DNA from: Anoxybacteroides rupiense
GTDB taxonomy: Bacteria; Bacillota; Bacilli; Bacillales; Anoxybacillaceae
DNA: 64,000 bases
NCBI RefSeq assembly: GCF_014196195.1
Contig: NZ_JACIDF010000003.1
Location: forward strand, 248,001-312,000
Reading direction: 5' to 3'
Shown here: piece after piece, positions 19,781-29,161 of the stretch
Layout: each line of letters begins with the position of its first letter
Position numbering within the stretch: position 1 is the first letter of the stretch
The notes under the pieces: generated by a model
What the model was told of the DNA's origin: nothing
What the model saw: the letters and a program-made list of their open reading frames with translations, nothing else
The model's database searches: none
Program-made: the position numbers and the translations under genes

Positions 19781-21407
19781 TAACTTCAAGCTGATCGGGA
19801 ATAACGGCTAGTTTTTTCACAAGCGGCAGCCCTAAGCCGCGATGAATAAAGACATTCATATCGTGATGAATAACAAATCTTGCTTGTTCCGCTTGCAGGT
19901 TCTCTGGCAGCGAAGGTTGGGTGAAGTCGATATTACGGCCGGTGTCTGATGTAGAGCCGCGGTAGGCGTTAATAACAAGGCCATTCGCATCGGTATTAGG
20001 AATGAGAGAGGATGTTCCCCGCGCAAAGATCCCGCCTTGAATATGAATATAAGAGCCGACAGCATATAAAATTGCATTGGAGTCCGTATAGAAGTACCCT
20101 TTTAAATTGGGCTTTGTCAATGAAAATTCATTTTGAAACTCGTTAATGCGGGCGATTTCCAACTCGCCTTTGGTCAATAAGACGACTTCTTTATCATTGA
20201 TTCCAGAAATGGTAGCATTATAAATCGAAGTGTTTCCCATAACATAAATCGTTGAATCGAAGGCGACCGCTCCGCGAACAGCCAAATTTCCTAAAATAAT
20301 CAGATTTCCTTTTATGGTAAGCTCTGTGGCTCCGCTGTTTTCCAAATAAGCGTTCCCATTGATAATCAGCCATTGATTCTCCTTCAACTCCAGGGTACTA
20401 AGATCCAAATATTCAGAAGAATATCCGTCGAGTAAAATCGATAGATTGCTATTATTGATAGTATCTGGAAGTTGTTGGATGTCATGAATAACGGTAAAGC
20501 GATTTTTTAATTCGCTTAATAGACGTGAAACCGGAAGCTGGATAAGCGATTGATATTGTGCCTGGGCAGTTAGATCCGGATCAAAGGCGTTAATGCCGGC
20601 GGCGCTTAATAGCTTATCTTTTAATGTAAAATCGAAGTCCACATCGATAAACTCCCCATCTTCTGTTTGGACGGATGGGCTTGTGTACTGGAACGGAAGG
20701 GAAGGATTAGCCGCAAAAAGCTCGCTTTTCGTAAATCCTGTTGAGGATGGCTGATAGCAGGCTGGCGCACTGTTTGACTGTTCGCACACATAGCGGTTTC
20801 CGTTGGCAAATAAAATGCTTGTTGGGCTCGTCGTTGGAAACGAAGTAAGCTGGCTGTACATTTGCGAGTTGTAAATATAATTGGCGACATTCGCCATATA
20901 AAAATCGCGTCCGGCATAAATGTTTCCGTCAATATAGGCTCCGCCATTTAATGTCACATCCTGCCGCGAACCGATCGCATATTTTAAAAAACTAGGCGTA
21001 TTGGTGATAATGACCTGGCGCGATACCGTCCGCTTCCCTGCTGTTTTGGAAATGACGTATACTCGCGTAAATAGCTTGCTGCGATCAATTTCTTTCATTT
21101 CTGTCAGATCTTGAATGGATACTTTATACCGTCCGCTTACCTGGTGAATAAATCCAGCTTGGGCATTGCCTAAATCCATGTCAAGCTGTGCAGGGGTAGA
21201 CAGTTGAAGATTTTCCACCTTTACTTTTATTTCGGCGATCGCTTCTTGAATGGACTTGGTCGCCTCATGAAGCGATTCGACATCCTCCACACGAATTTTC
21301 GTAAAGTTCGCTTGATACAAGCTGACAGATAGAATCGTCAAGCCAAGCATAAAAAAAATCGTGACAACGAGCATCGTGAGCACTAAGCTATAGCCTTTCT
21401 CGTTCAT
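19776..21407 (-). CDS. PilX-like type IV pilus assembly protein (large)
   Basis: This 543-residue protein begins MNEKGYSLVLTMLVVTIFFM, a single N-terminal membrane helix like that of PilX/GspK-type minor pilins but lacking a canonical glycine-phenylalanine prepilin cleavage motif with glutamate at +5. The middle and C-terminal parts are rich in beta-prone segments with repeated phrases about naming and ordering (LTIKGNLIILGNLAVRG), reminiscent of beta-helix or bactofilin-like stacking. It is the last gene of a three-gene leftward operon with two prepilins (15 bases after the second). Probably a minor or tip component of the pilus; exact role unknown. Confidence 0.65.
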   Translation of the reverse strand: MNEKGYSLVLTMLVVTIFFMLGLTILSVSLYQANFTKIRVEDVESLHEATKSIQEAIAEIKVKVENLQLSTPAQLDMDLGNAQAGFIHQVSGRYKVSIQDLTEMKEIDRSKLFTRVYVISKTAGKRTVSRQVIITNTPSFLKYAIGSRQDVTLNGGAYIDGNIYAGRDFYMANVANYIYNSQMYSQLTSFPTTSPTSILFANGNRYVCEQSNSAPACYQPSSTGFTKSELFAANPSLPFQYTSPSVQTEDGEFIDVDFDFTLKDKLLSAAGINAFDPDLTAQAQYQSLIQLPVSRLLSELKNRFTVIHDIQQLPDTINNSNLSILLDGYSSEYLDLSTLELKENQWLIINGNAYLENSGATELTIKGNLIILGNLAVRGAVAFDSTIYVMGNTSIYNATISGINDKEVVLLTKGELEIARINEFQNEFSLTKPNLKGYFYTDSNAILYAVGSYIHIQGGIFARGTSSLIPNTDANGLVINAYRGSTSDTGRNIDFTQPSLPENLQAEQARFVIHHDMNVFIHRGLGLPLVKKLAVIPDQLEVK

Positions 21408-21422
21408 GGTTTCACTTCCTTA

Positions 21423-21998
21423 TCAAAATCCAAATTCCGTTTTCAAGGTAAAGGGCTTGATGTAAAGCCTATCGCTAGGATCGGCGTGGTCATGATCCTG
21501 AACGGCAAGCATCAATGTGACAACACCGCTTCGGCAAATGCTTCCCTCTTCTTTCACACAGCTGTATGAAACGCGGGATTGGTTTGTAATAATGCGAAGC
21601 TGGTCGGAGCTGATTTTCGTGCCGTTTATAAACAGCGCATCATTTTTCAACTCAATATTCAATAAGGCTCCTTGGTCTGTTGTGTGATCCTCGACCCAAC
21701 CAACCTCTGAATTAATATTTTTTTGTTTATTATTGACAAATACAAGCTGGCCGTTTACGGTGCTGCTCTCAATCGTATCAATGCCATCAGGAGAAAATTG
21801 GTAGAGCTGATTCATCATCATGGCCACGACATAGTCGGCTTCGCTGCGCAGCTCGTTTTCGATGCCGATCCGCTTATAGGCGTTGATTCCGCTTAGCAGC
21901 ACACCATAAATCGAAGCAAGGATGAAAGAAGAGATCGCCACTGCAGCTAGCACTTCGACTAACGATAATCCCCTGCTGTTTTTAACGAATGGTTTCAT
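21423..21998 (-). CDS. Type IV prepilin-like protein (minor pilin)
   Basis: This 191-residue protein has a class III prepilin signal: a short basic leader (MKPFVKNSRG) followed by LSLVEVLAAVAISSF with Glu at +5 after the cleavage glycine. PilD should cut after that glycine. Only two cysteines are seen, near residue 150-160 (SCVKEEGSICR). I chose the ATG at 21998 because it gives the leader and follows GGAG; a longer frame to 22061 lies inside the upstream gene. Its start overlaps the upstream prepilin by 17 bases. Confidence 0.8.
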   Translation of the reverse strand: MKPFVKNSRGLSLVEVLAAVAISSFILASIYGVLLSGINAYKRIGIENELRSEADYVVAMMMNQLYQFSPDGIDTIESSTVNGQLVFVNNKQKNINSEVGWVEDHTTDQGALLNIELKNDALFINGTKISSDQLRIITNQSRVSYSCVKEEGSICRSGVVTLMLAVQDHDHADPSDRLYIKPFTLKTEFGF

Positions 21999-22590
21999 TT
22001 GCCACCACTCCTTCAAGCCACTCCGACTGCTCCCAGCTGTCTCCCCAGCGGACAATGACAACGATTTTTAATAAATAGTTTTGGAGATTGGAATCGTCAT
22101 TTTCAATGGTTTCCTCTTGAAGCTTTTGCCGCAATGAGGGGGGGAACTCAGGTGGCGGCGCTTTTTTTAAGGCCTCCCATTGGTTGCTGTCATTATAAGG
22201 CATAAGAAATACACGAATGCGTTGTTCATTATATTGAACATTATTAATCATCGGCTGCAGCAACGCGCGGCAAACTTGTTGATCTTCAAAGAGCGATAGT
22301 TGGCATTTGGATCCATCAATGGTCGCATATGGTTCATTTGTACTATTTTGTTCTTCTTGCACATATTGTTTAAGCGAAGAAAAATCAAGGTGCTCCATAT
22401 ATACTAGCACGCCGCGGGCGACGTTAATGGCTACCGTTTTATCTTGGTTGTATGCGGTATATTTCATCGCATGGGTAAAAAATAAAAAAATACCTGTGGC
22501 GGCTGCGGACAAAATGACAATGGATGCCAACACCTCAATTAAGGTGAATCCTTCCGAGTGACAGGGTGGAATGAATTTCTTTTTTCCCAT
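21982..22590 (-). CDS. Type IV prepilin-like protein (PilV-like minor pilin)
   Basis: This 202-residue protein has a leader MGKKKFIPPCHSEG followed by FTLIEVLASIVILSAAATGI, a textbook class III prepilin N-terminus with Glu at +5. It is first in the leftward minor pilin operon. The ATG at 22590 follows AAGGGTG. A TATAAT box lies about 40 bases upstream on the minus strand in an AT-rich region shared with the divergent gene at 22705. Substrate of the PilD encoded at 30.9 kb. Confidence 0.85.
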   Translation of the reverse strand: MGKKKFIPPCHSEGFTLIEVLASIVILSAAATGIFLFFTHAMKYTAYNQDKTVAINVARGVLVYMEHLDFSSLKQYVQEEQNSTNEPYATIDGSKCQLSLFEDQQVCRALLQPMINNVQYNEQRIRVFLMPYNDSNQWEALKKAPPPEFPPSLRQKLQEETIENDDSNLQNYLLKIVVIVRWGDSWEQSEWLEGVVANETIR

Positions 22591-22704
22591 TTGGCACACC
22601 CTTCTTTTAAAATATATAACTTTATTATACAATATGTTAGAGTAAAATATTGTTTTATTTTTAGGAAATTTGTCGTAGCTTGTACCGAGAAACGGGGTGA
22701 AACA

Positions 22705-24300
22705 TTGAAGTCGGTTTTCTTTATATTGATTGCGTTTGTCGTGGCTGTTCCCTTGTTATTGATGCTCCCCGTTGGTTTAAGCAGGAGCGGCAAAACAGCA
22801 GCGCTTGTCGTTTCTTTGTCGCTCGCGCTTTTGGCCGCCGCTGCTGCACCTATGTTTCCGTTCTGGCAGCTGTGCTTGCTGCTGTTGCTGCTTGCTTTAG
22901 CAGCGACCTATCTACTTGACCGGCGCTTTGGCCACCTTCTTTACGCCGTTGCGAAGGAAGAGGATGAAGACGAGTTATTTGCATTCGAGACGGAAAGAGA
23001 AAGGATGGCCAAAGCCCCAGCTGTCGATGAGAGAGAGAATGGGGAGAAAGAACTTTTGATGTCAACAGATCGTGAACAAGAATTTCCCGTTTGGCCGCCT
23101 GCTGATAGAGAAATAGAAGAGGGGCTGATAACGGGCAAAGAGACTGCAAGCAGCACAGAGGCGGAGCTGGATCGTTGGCTGTTTGACGATGAGGAACCAA
23201 AAGAGGGACTTGAGGGGGAGGCAAATAAAAAAGAGAAATCGAGGGAAACATCAAGTGAATTACCAGAGTGGCCATTGGGAAATGACCAAGTCGAGACTCG
23301 GCTGCCGATGGAATCAGAGCCGCTAGATTCATGGGCTTTGGCTGATCAGGAGGCAAGCACACACGAACAGGACGCTCGGCCTGTTTGGAAAGACGGAGAG
23401 CTGGAAGAATGGATGGGGGCAGCTGAACAGCCATCAAAGGAAACAGTGGAGAATGTGGAGCTAGATGATCGGGACGGAGGGCTGTTTCCCGATGAGGTAG
23501 AAGAAGAGCGAGCGTTTGGAGAAGGCGGGAAACTGGAAGAGGAAATATTTTTCGGTGAGGAAGCGGACAAAGAGAGAGCAACAGATTGGCTAAACCCGCT
23601 GGATACAACGTGGCAGGATGAATGGCTCGTTGCTGATCTCACAACAGTAGAAGACATGATCGAGGATGGGGGGCAACTGGGAAAACATCCAAGCACAGGC
23701 GATGCGTGGCTACACATGTCCCAAGATCAGCCGGAAGCGATCATGAACAATGAAACAGAGAGAGTGGCGGCGGAAAAAGAACCGCTTGACGATGAGTCGT
23801 TTTTACGAGAAAAAAGTTCAGATTTTGCAGGCGGCTGGTCTTCTGCTTCTTCTGAACAGCAAGACTTGCAAGAGGAAGCGGAGCGGTCTTCACAAGACAA
23901 AGGAGAGAGCGCAGTCGCTGAAGATTTCCCAATGATCCAAGAAGAATGGGGAGAAGCCCATCCGCATACAGAGCCGCTTGATCCTGCATCCCCAGAGGCA
24001 TCGGATGCACGAAAGGTAAGCAGCCGCATCATCCAGACGCTGGCGGACGAATGGCTGCTCATTCGCCATCAAATGAACAAGGATGAGTATGAACAGCAAA
24101 TTTTGCAATGCCTGCAGCGGCCGCTCGCGGATCAAGAGTATTATTTGTTGGCGCGCTTGCTTGTGGAGCATTATTTGCAAGAAAAAGAATACGAGAAACT
24201 AGCCTCGTGGCTTGACCATTTGCGGGAGAGATTTTCCTCTTACCCGATTTTACTGGAGGAAATTCGCTTTTTTGCTCAGAAAATGAACGATTATAAATGA
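22705..24300 (+). CDS. Membrane-anchored acidic protein with repeated tryptophan motifs
   Basis: I do not recognise this 531-residue protein as a named family. It starts at TTG behind GGGGTGAAACA. The first 75 residues form two or three membrane helices. Then comes a strongly acidic, low-complexity cytoplasmic-type stretch (about residues 90-440) in which short D/E-x-W motifs recur, e.g. LDRWLFDDEE, LPEWPLGND, LDSWALADQE, LEEWMGAAEQ, WQDEWLVADL. The C-terminal 90 residues are helical and TPR-like (YYLLARLLVEHYLQEKEYEK). It opens the rightward pilus cluster, divergent from the minor pilins, so a scaffold or regulator of the pilus machine is a reasonable guess. Confidence 0.6.
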   Translation: MKSVFFILIAFVVAVPLLLMLPVGLSRSGKTAALVVSLSLALLAAAAAPMFPFWQLCLLLLLLALAATYLLDRRFGHLLYAVAKEEDEDELFAFETERERMAKAPAVDERENGEKELLMSTDREQEFPVWPPADREIEEGLITGKETASSTEAELDRWLFDDEEPKEGLEGEANKKEKSRETSSELPEWPLGNDQVETRLPMESEPLDSWALADQEASTHEQDARPVWKDGELEEWMGAAEQPSKETVENVELDDRDGGLFPDEVEEERAFGEGGKLEEEIFFGEEADKERATDWLNPLDTTWQDEWLVADLTTVEDMIEDGGQLGKHPSTGDAWLHMSQDQPEAIMNNETERVAAEKEPLDDESFLREKSSDFAGGWSSASSEQQDLQEEAERSSQDKGESAVAEDFPMIQEEWGEAHPHTEPLDPASPEASDARKVSSRIIQTLADEWLLIRHQMNKDEYEQQILQCLQRPLADQEYYLLARLLVEHYLQEKEYEKLASWLDHLRERFSSYPILLEEIRFFAQKMNDYK

Positions 24301-24322
24301 ACAGGTGTGGTGAAGAGAAGAG

Positions 24323-25090
24323 ATGAAAACTAGTGCTCAAATCATAGGACTGCCGATTATAAACATTGCAGATGGAGGACAAATCGGAACGGTCAAATTG
24401 CTCATCATCAATCCTGAAAAAGGATCTGTCGACTTTTTAACGATTGAACAAGAGGATGTGGCGTTTGGCTTAAAGGCGATTCCGTTTAAAAAAATCGTCG
24501 GCATCGGCGAATTTGCGGTAACAGTAGAGGATGATCGCGCGGTGATTGATCTGGCGGAAATCCCGATTGCCAACCAGCTCGTCAACAAACAAATCCGAAT
24601 TAAAAATACAAAGGCCATGACCCGAAAAGGAGAATTGCTTGGCGAGGTAACGGAATTTTTCATCAATGACGAAACGGGAGAAATTATGGGCATCCACTTG
24701 CAAACAGAGGGGCGTCAGGCGATTCTGTCTTCTGAATGGGTACTCACGTATGGAAAGGATATTTTAATTGTCAGCGAAACTGCTCCGGATTCTTTGCTTG
24801 ATGATGCGGACATGCTGACTGAAAAAATAGAAGCGCCGATCCATGAGGCAAACGAGGCCGAGGCGGAAACAGCCGCAATAGAAGAAATAAAGGAACAGAA
24901 TGCGCTAAAAGCGCTGCGGGAAAAACAAATGGAGCTATTGCAGGGCAAGCGTGTGAAAAAGGATATTTTCGATCTTAATGGCCACATTTTAATCAAAGCC
25001 GGAACGATTTTAACCGCTGAGCATATTGTCAAGGCACAAACGGAAGGGCCAAGTGTGATGATCGATTTATCAATGAATGTGGATGCATAA
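24323..25090 (+). CDS. PRC-barrel domain protein
   Basis: This 255-residue soluble protein has two tandem PRC-barrel domains: residues about 1-85 (GLPIINIADGGQIGTVKLLI) and about 90-160 (TRKGELLGEVTEFFINDETG). After an alanine- and glutamate-rich helix comes a C-terminal conserved block (FDLNGHILIKAGTILTAEHI). PRC barrels are small beta domains used in RNA processing and in docking of membrane complexes. It is the second gene of the rightward pilus cluster. Its biochemical role cannot be deduced. Confidence 0.75.
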   Translation: MKTSAQIIGLPIINIADGGQIGTVKLLIINPEKGSVDFLTIEQEDVAFGLKAIPFKKIVGIGEFAVTVEDDRAVIDLAEIPIANQLVNKQIRIKNTKAMTRKGELLGEVTEFFINDETGEIMGIHLQTEGRQAILSSEWVLTYGKDILIVSETAPDSLLDDADMLTEKIEAPIHEANEAEAETAAIEEIKEQNALKALREKQMELLQGKRVKKDIFDLNGHILIKAGTILTAEHIVKAQTEGPSVMIDLSMNVDA

Positions 25091-25109
25091 GAAAAGGAGG
25101 CTTTCGATT

Positions 25110-26429
25110 GTGCGGCCATTAGCTGGGGTTAAGCTGTTTTTAGTCATCGGCGCTTGCACGGTCTATTTCATTAGTTTTGCACAAGCGGCTCCGTTTGTCT
25201 ATTCATCCTATTTTGTCAAAGAAACGTTTGCTGCGAATACGATGGTTGGACCAGTGCTACTTGCCAATTTATCCAAAGAAGAGGCGGTTCAGCGAATCGC
25301 GGAGAAAGTGAATCAGTGGAGAGATTCTGCCAATATAAAAATCGCGTATCAAGAAAAGACAGAAACGATTCCTTTGTCATTATTTTCATTCCAAGTTGAA
25401 AAAAGCGTCGATCAAGCTGTGGACGGACAAGCGTCACCACTTATTGTACAAATGAACGGCGAGTCGCTTTCACCCTTTATTGAGAAACTTGTAGCCCCGG
25501 CCTTATTGTCTTCGCTCAATCGCAAACAATTGGAGAAAGATATCGCTGCTGTGGCCTCCCAACTGCCGGCTAATCCTCCGGCGATCGATCTGGCCCGCTA
25601 TGTAGATTCTCAGAAAACGGCGGAAACTATGCAGGTGAGCGAAGCGGTGATAAGCGACTTAGGCAAGCAACGCGCGGAAATAACCGCATGGATTGCCGAC
25701 CATCCAACCATCGAAGTGAAAGGGAAAAGTGTTTTTTCACTCACGGCTTATTTACAAGGAAGCCTATCTCCAGATGGAATGAGTCTTCTTGCTTCCGCTA
25801 TTTATCAGGCGGTTTTGCCGACGAACTTTACCATTGTCGAGCGCCATACGAGCCGCAGCTTGCCAAACGGCATTCCGATTGGCTATGAAGCAAAAGTAGA
25901 TAAAGAGAACCGTGACTTCTCCTTTTATAATCCGAATATCAATTCGTATACTTTGAAATTTCAGCAAACGGGCAGCGGCTTTCGCGTGACGCTGATGGGG
26001 CTTCCATTTGCTTATAAATATGTGATAAAAGTGGGGGACATCGAATATTTTGCACCGAAAACCATTGTGCAATATAGCTCGCGTTTCAAACCAAATGAAC
26101 GTCAAATGAAACAGCAAGGCCAGCAAGGAATGCTTGTTAAAGTGAAAAAGGAAGTATATGACGAAACCAATCAATTGATCGAAGCAAAAGAGGTTTCCGA
26201 AGATTTTTATCCGCCGGTTTATGCCATTGAAGTCCGCGGGTTGGAGCTTGGAGATGATTTACCGCAAGATGCAGCCGATCAAGGGGCAAATGGCGCTCTC
26301 CAAAGCGGACAGCAACAGCAGCCAGCAAACGAAAAGGAACAAGAACAAACGGAAAACAGTCAAAATCCAAGTGAACAAACTCCAAAAACGGCCGATGAGC
26401 AAAATGAGAACACGCCGTATGAAAAGTAG
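25110..26429 (+). CDS. VanW-like exported protein with a G5-like C-terminus
   Basis: This 439-residue protein has a signal sequence or anchor (MRPLAGVKLFLVIGACTVYF) and a VanW-type core near residues 250-310 (IVERHTSRSLPNGIPIGYEA, followed by the aromatic FSFYNPN phrase). A region near residues 320-385 resembles a G5 domain (VKVKKEVYDETNQLIEAKEV), and a Q/E-rich tail ends the protein. VanW proteins are surface proteins of unclear biochemical role linked to the cell wall. I chose GTG at 25110 because AAGGAGG lies 9 bases upstream; the ATG at 25077 sits inside the previous gene. The wall-facing location fits passage of pili through the peptidoglycan, but this is inference. Confidence 0.7.
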   Translation: MRPLAGVKLFLVIGACTVYFISFAQAAPFVYSSYFVKETFAANTMVGPVLLANLSKEEAVQRIAEKVNQWRDSANIKIAYQEKTETIPLSLFSFQVEKSVDQAVDGQASPLIVQMNGESLSPFIEKLVAPALLSSLNRKQLEKDIAAVASQLPANPPAIDLARYVDSQKTAETMQVSEAVISDLGKQRAEITAWIADHPTIEVKGKSVFSLTAYLQGSLSPDGMSLLASAIYQAVLPTNFTIVERHTSRSLPNGIPIGYEAKVDKENRDFSFYNPNINSYTLKFQQTGSGFRVTLMGLPFAYKYVIKVGDIEYFAPKTIVQYSSRFKPNERQMKQQGQQGMLVKVKKEVYDETNQLIEAKEVSEDFYPPVYAIEVRGLELGDDLPQDAADQGANGALQSGQQQQPANEKEQEQTENSQNPSEQTPKTADEQNENTPYEK

Positions 26430-26440
26430 GGATGATGAGC

Positions 26441-28105
26441 ATGAAAAAGCAAGAACGGAAGCGGCTAGGAGATTTATTAGTAGAAGCCGGGCTAATTACC
26501 CAAGCGCAGCTGGAGGAAGCGTTGAAGGAGAAGGCGCCTGGCCAGAAGCTGGGAGATGCGCTGCTGCAGCGCGGCTATATTACCGAACAGCAGCTCATCG
26601 AAGTGTTGGAATTCCAGCTTGGCATTCCGCATGTCAGTTTATATCGCTATCCGATTGATCCGAAGCTGACGAATCTCGTGGCGAAGGAGTTTGCGAAGCG
26701 CCATATGGTCATGCCTCTTAAGATTGATGGGGATCGTCTGCTTGTGGCAATGGCTGATCCGATGGATTTTTTTGTGATTGATGATTTGCGGCTCTCAACA
26801 GGATTTCATATTGAAACCGCCATTGCCTCCAAGGACGATATTTTGCGAGCTGTCAATAAATATTATGATATGGATGAATCGATTGAAGATTTTTTGCAGC
26901 TGGCCTCCACTCAAGATGCAATGGAAGAGGAGCGAGCGGCTGAAGAAGATTCGCCGATTGTCCGGCTTGTGAATCAAATATTGCAGCTGGCCGTTGAGCA
27001 GCGGGCGAGCGATATTCATATCGATCCTCAAGAAACGAAAGTGCTAATCCGCTATCGGATTGATGGAGTGCTGCGCACCGACCGCGCGCTTCCTAAGCAT
27101 ATGCAGAGCGTCTTAACAGCGAGAATAAAAATATTGGCAAATATGGATATAACCGAGCATCGCGTTCCACAGGACGGACGGATTAAAATGAATATAGATT
27201 TTCACCCCGTTGATTTGCGTGTTTCAACGCTGCCGACCGTCTATGGTGAAAAAATTGTCATGCGCGTTCTTGATTTAGGTGCAGCGTTAAACGATATTCA
27301 TAAGCTTGGATTTAATCGGCTGAATTTGCAGCGCTTTATTGAACTGATTGAACGGCCGACAGGCATCGTGTTAATTACAGGGCCGACAGGATCAGGAAAA
27401 TCTTCGACTTTGTATGCGGCGTTAAATCGCTTAAACAATGAGGAGGTCAATATTATCACGATTGAGGACCCGGTTGAATATCAGCTTGAAGGGATCAATC
27501 AAATCCAAGTGAACCCGAATGTCGGGCTCACCTTTGCCAACGGACTGCGCTCCATTTTGCGCCAAGACCCAAACATCATTATGGTGGGCGAAATTCGCGA
27601 CCGCGAAACGGCCGAAGTGGCGATTCGTGCTTCATTAACAGGACATCTCGTATTAAGCACCTTGCATACAAATGACGCGCTAAGCACCATCACTCGGCTT
27701 ATCGATATGGGAATTGAACCGTTTCTTGTTGCGACATCGCTTGCGGGCGTGGTTTCGCAGCGGCTTGTCCGCCGCGTTTGCCGCGACTGCCAAGAGGAAC
27801 AGGAGCCGACGAAGCGGGAAGTCGAGATTTTTGCGCGGCGCGGCATGAAAATCGAAAAATTAGTTCGCGGCCGCGGCTGTCCAACGTGCAATATGACAGG
27901 CTATAAAGGAAGAATGGCCATTCATGAATTATTGGTCATGACCGATGACATGCGGCGGGTCATTTTAAATCATGAACCGTTATCCAAGCTGCGTGAGCTG
28001 GCGGTCAAAAATAAGATGATTTTTTTGATTGACGACGGTTTATTCAAAGTGAAGCAAGGATGGACGACACTGGAAGAAGTTCTGAAAGTGGCGATTTTAA
28101 GTTAA
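26441..28105 (+). CDS. pilB: Type IV pilus assembly ATPase PilB
   Basis: This is a 554-residue GspE/PilB-type extension ATPase. Residues 1-150 form the MshEN/T2SSE N-terminal domain (LGDLLVEAGLITQAQLEEAL). Walker A is GPTGSGKSSTLYAAL near residue 310, followed by the Asp box (TIEDPVEYQLEGINQ) and a Walker B-like region with a catalytic glutamate. A tetracysteine metal site is near residues 445-485 (VCRDC and GCPTC). It powers pilin polymerisation. The start at 26441 has AGGGAT 8 bases before it; the ATG at 26432 would be too close to that site. Confidence 0.95.
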   Translation: MKKQERKRLGDLLVEAGLITQAQLEEALKEKAPGQKLGDALLQRGYITEQQLIEVLEFQLGIPHVSLYRYPIDPKLTNLVAKEFAKRHMVMPLKIDGDRLLVAMADPMDFFVIDDLRLSTGFHIETAIASKDDILRAVNKYYDMDESIEDFLQLASTQDAMEEERAAEEDSPIVRLVNQILQLAVEQRASDIHIDPQETKVLIRYRIDGVLRTDRALPKHMQSVLTARIKILANMDITEHRVPQDGRIKMNIDFHPVDLRVSTLPTVYGEKIVMRVLDLGAALNDIHKLGFNRLNLQRFIELIERPTGIVLITGPTGSGKSSTLYAALNRLNNEEVNIITIEDPVEYQLEGINQIQVNPNVGLTFANGLRSILRQDPNIIMVGEIRDRETAEVAIRASLTGHLVLSTLHTNDALSTITRLIDMGIEPFLVATSLAGVVSQRLVRRVCRDCQEEQEPTKREVEIFARRGMKIEKLVRGRGCPTCNMTGYKGRMAIHELLVMTDDMRRVILNHEPLSKLRELAVKNKMIFLIDDGLFKVKQGWTTLEEVLKVAILS

Positions 28106-28116
28106 AGGTGAGAAGG

Positions 28117-29160
28117 ATGAAGCAACGATTAGACCGTTTATTGCGGACGGCTTTTGAAGCGAAGGCCTCCGATGTTCATTTAACGGTGGGCGTTCCGCCC
28201 ATTATACGCATAAATGGAGAGTTAAAGCGATACGGACAGGAAGCGCTGCGTCCCGAGGATACGGAAGGAATAGCGAAAGCGATCATTTCCGAAACATTAT
28301 GGCCGCGGTTTGAAGAACAAGGGGAGTTGGATTTTTCTTATGGAATTCCCGGGGTTTCCCGCTTTCGCGTGAATGTATTTAAACAGCGCTCCTGTATTTC
28401 GCTGGCGATTCGCATCATTCCAACAAGAATTCCAACGATTGATGAATTAAAGCTTCCCGAGGTGCTCAAGCAGGTTGCCGCCAAGCCTCAAGGGCTCGTC
28501 CTGGTCACGGGACCGACCGGCAGCGGAAAATCGACAACGCTAGCGGCGATGATTGACTACATGAACAAAACGATGAGGAAGCACATTATTACGCTTGAAG
28601 ATCCGATTGAATATTTGCATAAGCATGGCGGCTGCATTATTGACCAGCGCGAGGTCGGATTTGATACGAACAGTTTTGCCAACGGATTGCGCGCAGCGCT
28701 GCGCCAAGATCCGGATGTGATTTTAGTCGGCGAAATGCGCGATCTCGAAACGATCCACACGGCGATTACCGCAGCGGAAACGGGCCATCTTGTTCTCGGC
28801 ACGCTTCATACGTCGAATGCTCCGGCGACGATTGACCGCATCATCGATGTCTTTCCGCCTGCGCAGCAGGCGCAAATCCGCATTCAGCTTGCGTCCGTTC
28901 TAGTGGCAGTAATTTCACAGCGTCTGTTTCCGAATGTGCAAAAAACGGGGCGGGTGGCTGTGACAGAAGTGCTGCTGAACAGCGCGGCGGTGGCGAATTT
29001 AATTCGCAATGAGAAGGTCCACCAAATCGTCAATGTGATGCAGACAAGCCGGGCATTAGGAATGCATACGCTCGCAGCGAGCATTAGAGAGCGGCTGCAG
29101 GCGGGAATGATTGCGAAGGAGGCCGCCGAGCCGTATTTGAGAGAGGAGCGGGGCGAATAA
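28117..29160 (+). CDS. pilT: Pilus retraction ATPase PilT
   Basis: This 347-residue ATPase matches PilT: N-terminal ASDVHLTVGVPPIIRINGEL, Walker A GPTGSGKSTTLAAM near residue 133, Asp box TLEDPIEYLH, His box TGHLVLGTLHTSNA, and an ANLIRNEKVHQ segment corresponding to the AIRNLIRE motif needed for retraction. The start at 28117 follows GAGAAGG. Its presence shows the pilus can probably retract, which would allow twitching or DNA uptake. B. subtilis lacks a PilT-type gene in this place. Confidence 0.93.
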   Translation: MKQRLDRLLRTAFEAKASDVHLTVGVPPIIRINGELKRYGQEALRPEDTEGIAKAIISETLWPRFEEQGELDFSYGIPGVSRFRVNVFKQRSCISLAIRIIPTRIPTIDELKLPEVLKQVAAKPQGLVLVTGPTGSGKSTTLAAMIDYMNKTMRKHIITLEDPIEYLHKHGGCIIDQREVGFDTNSFANGLRAALRQDPDVILVGEMRDLETIHTAITAAETGHLVLGTLHTSNAPATIDRIIDVFPPAQQAQIRIQLASVLVAVISQRLFPNVQKTGRVAVTEVLLNSAAVANLIRNEKVHQIVNVMQTSRALGMHTLAASIRERLQAGMIAKEAAEPYLREERGE

Positions 29161-29161
29161 C

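Noticed and set aside
22850-23608. Long minus-strand open frame (252 codons)
   Set aside because: It lies antisense to the acidic tryptophan-motif protein, is proline- and leucine-rich as expected from reversed GAA/GAG codons, and has no ribosome site.
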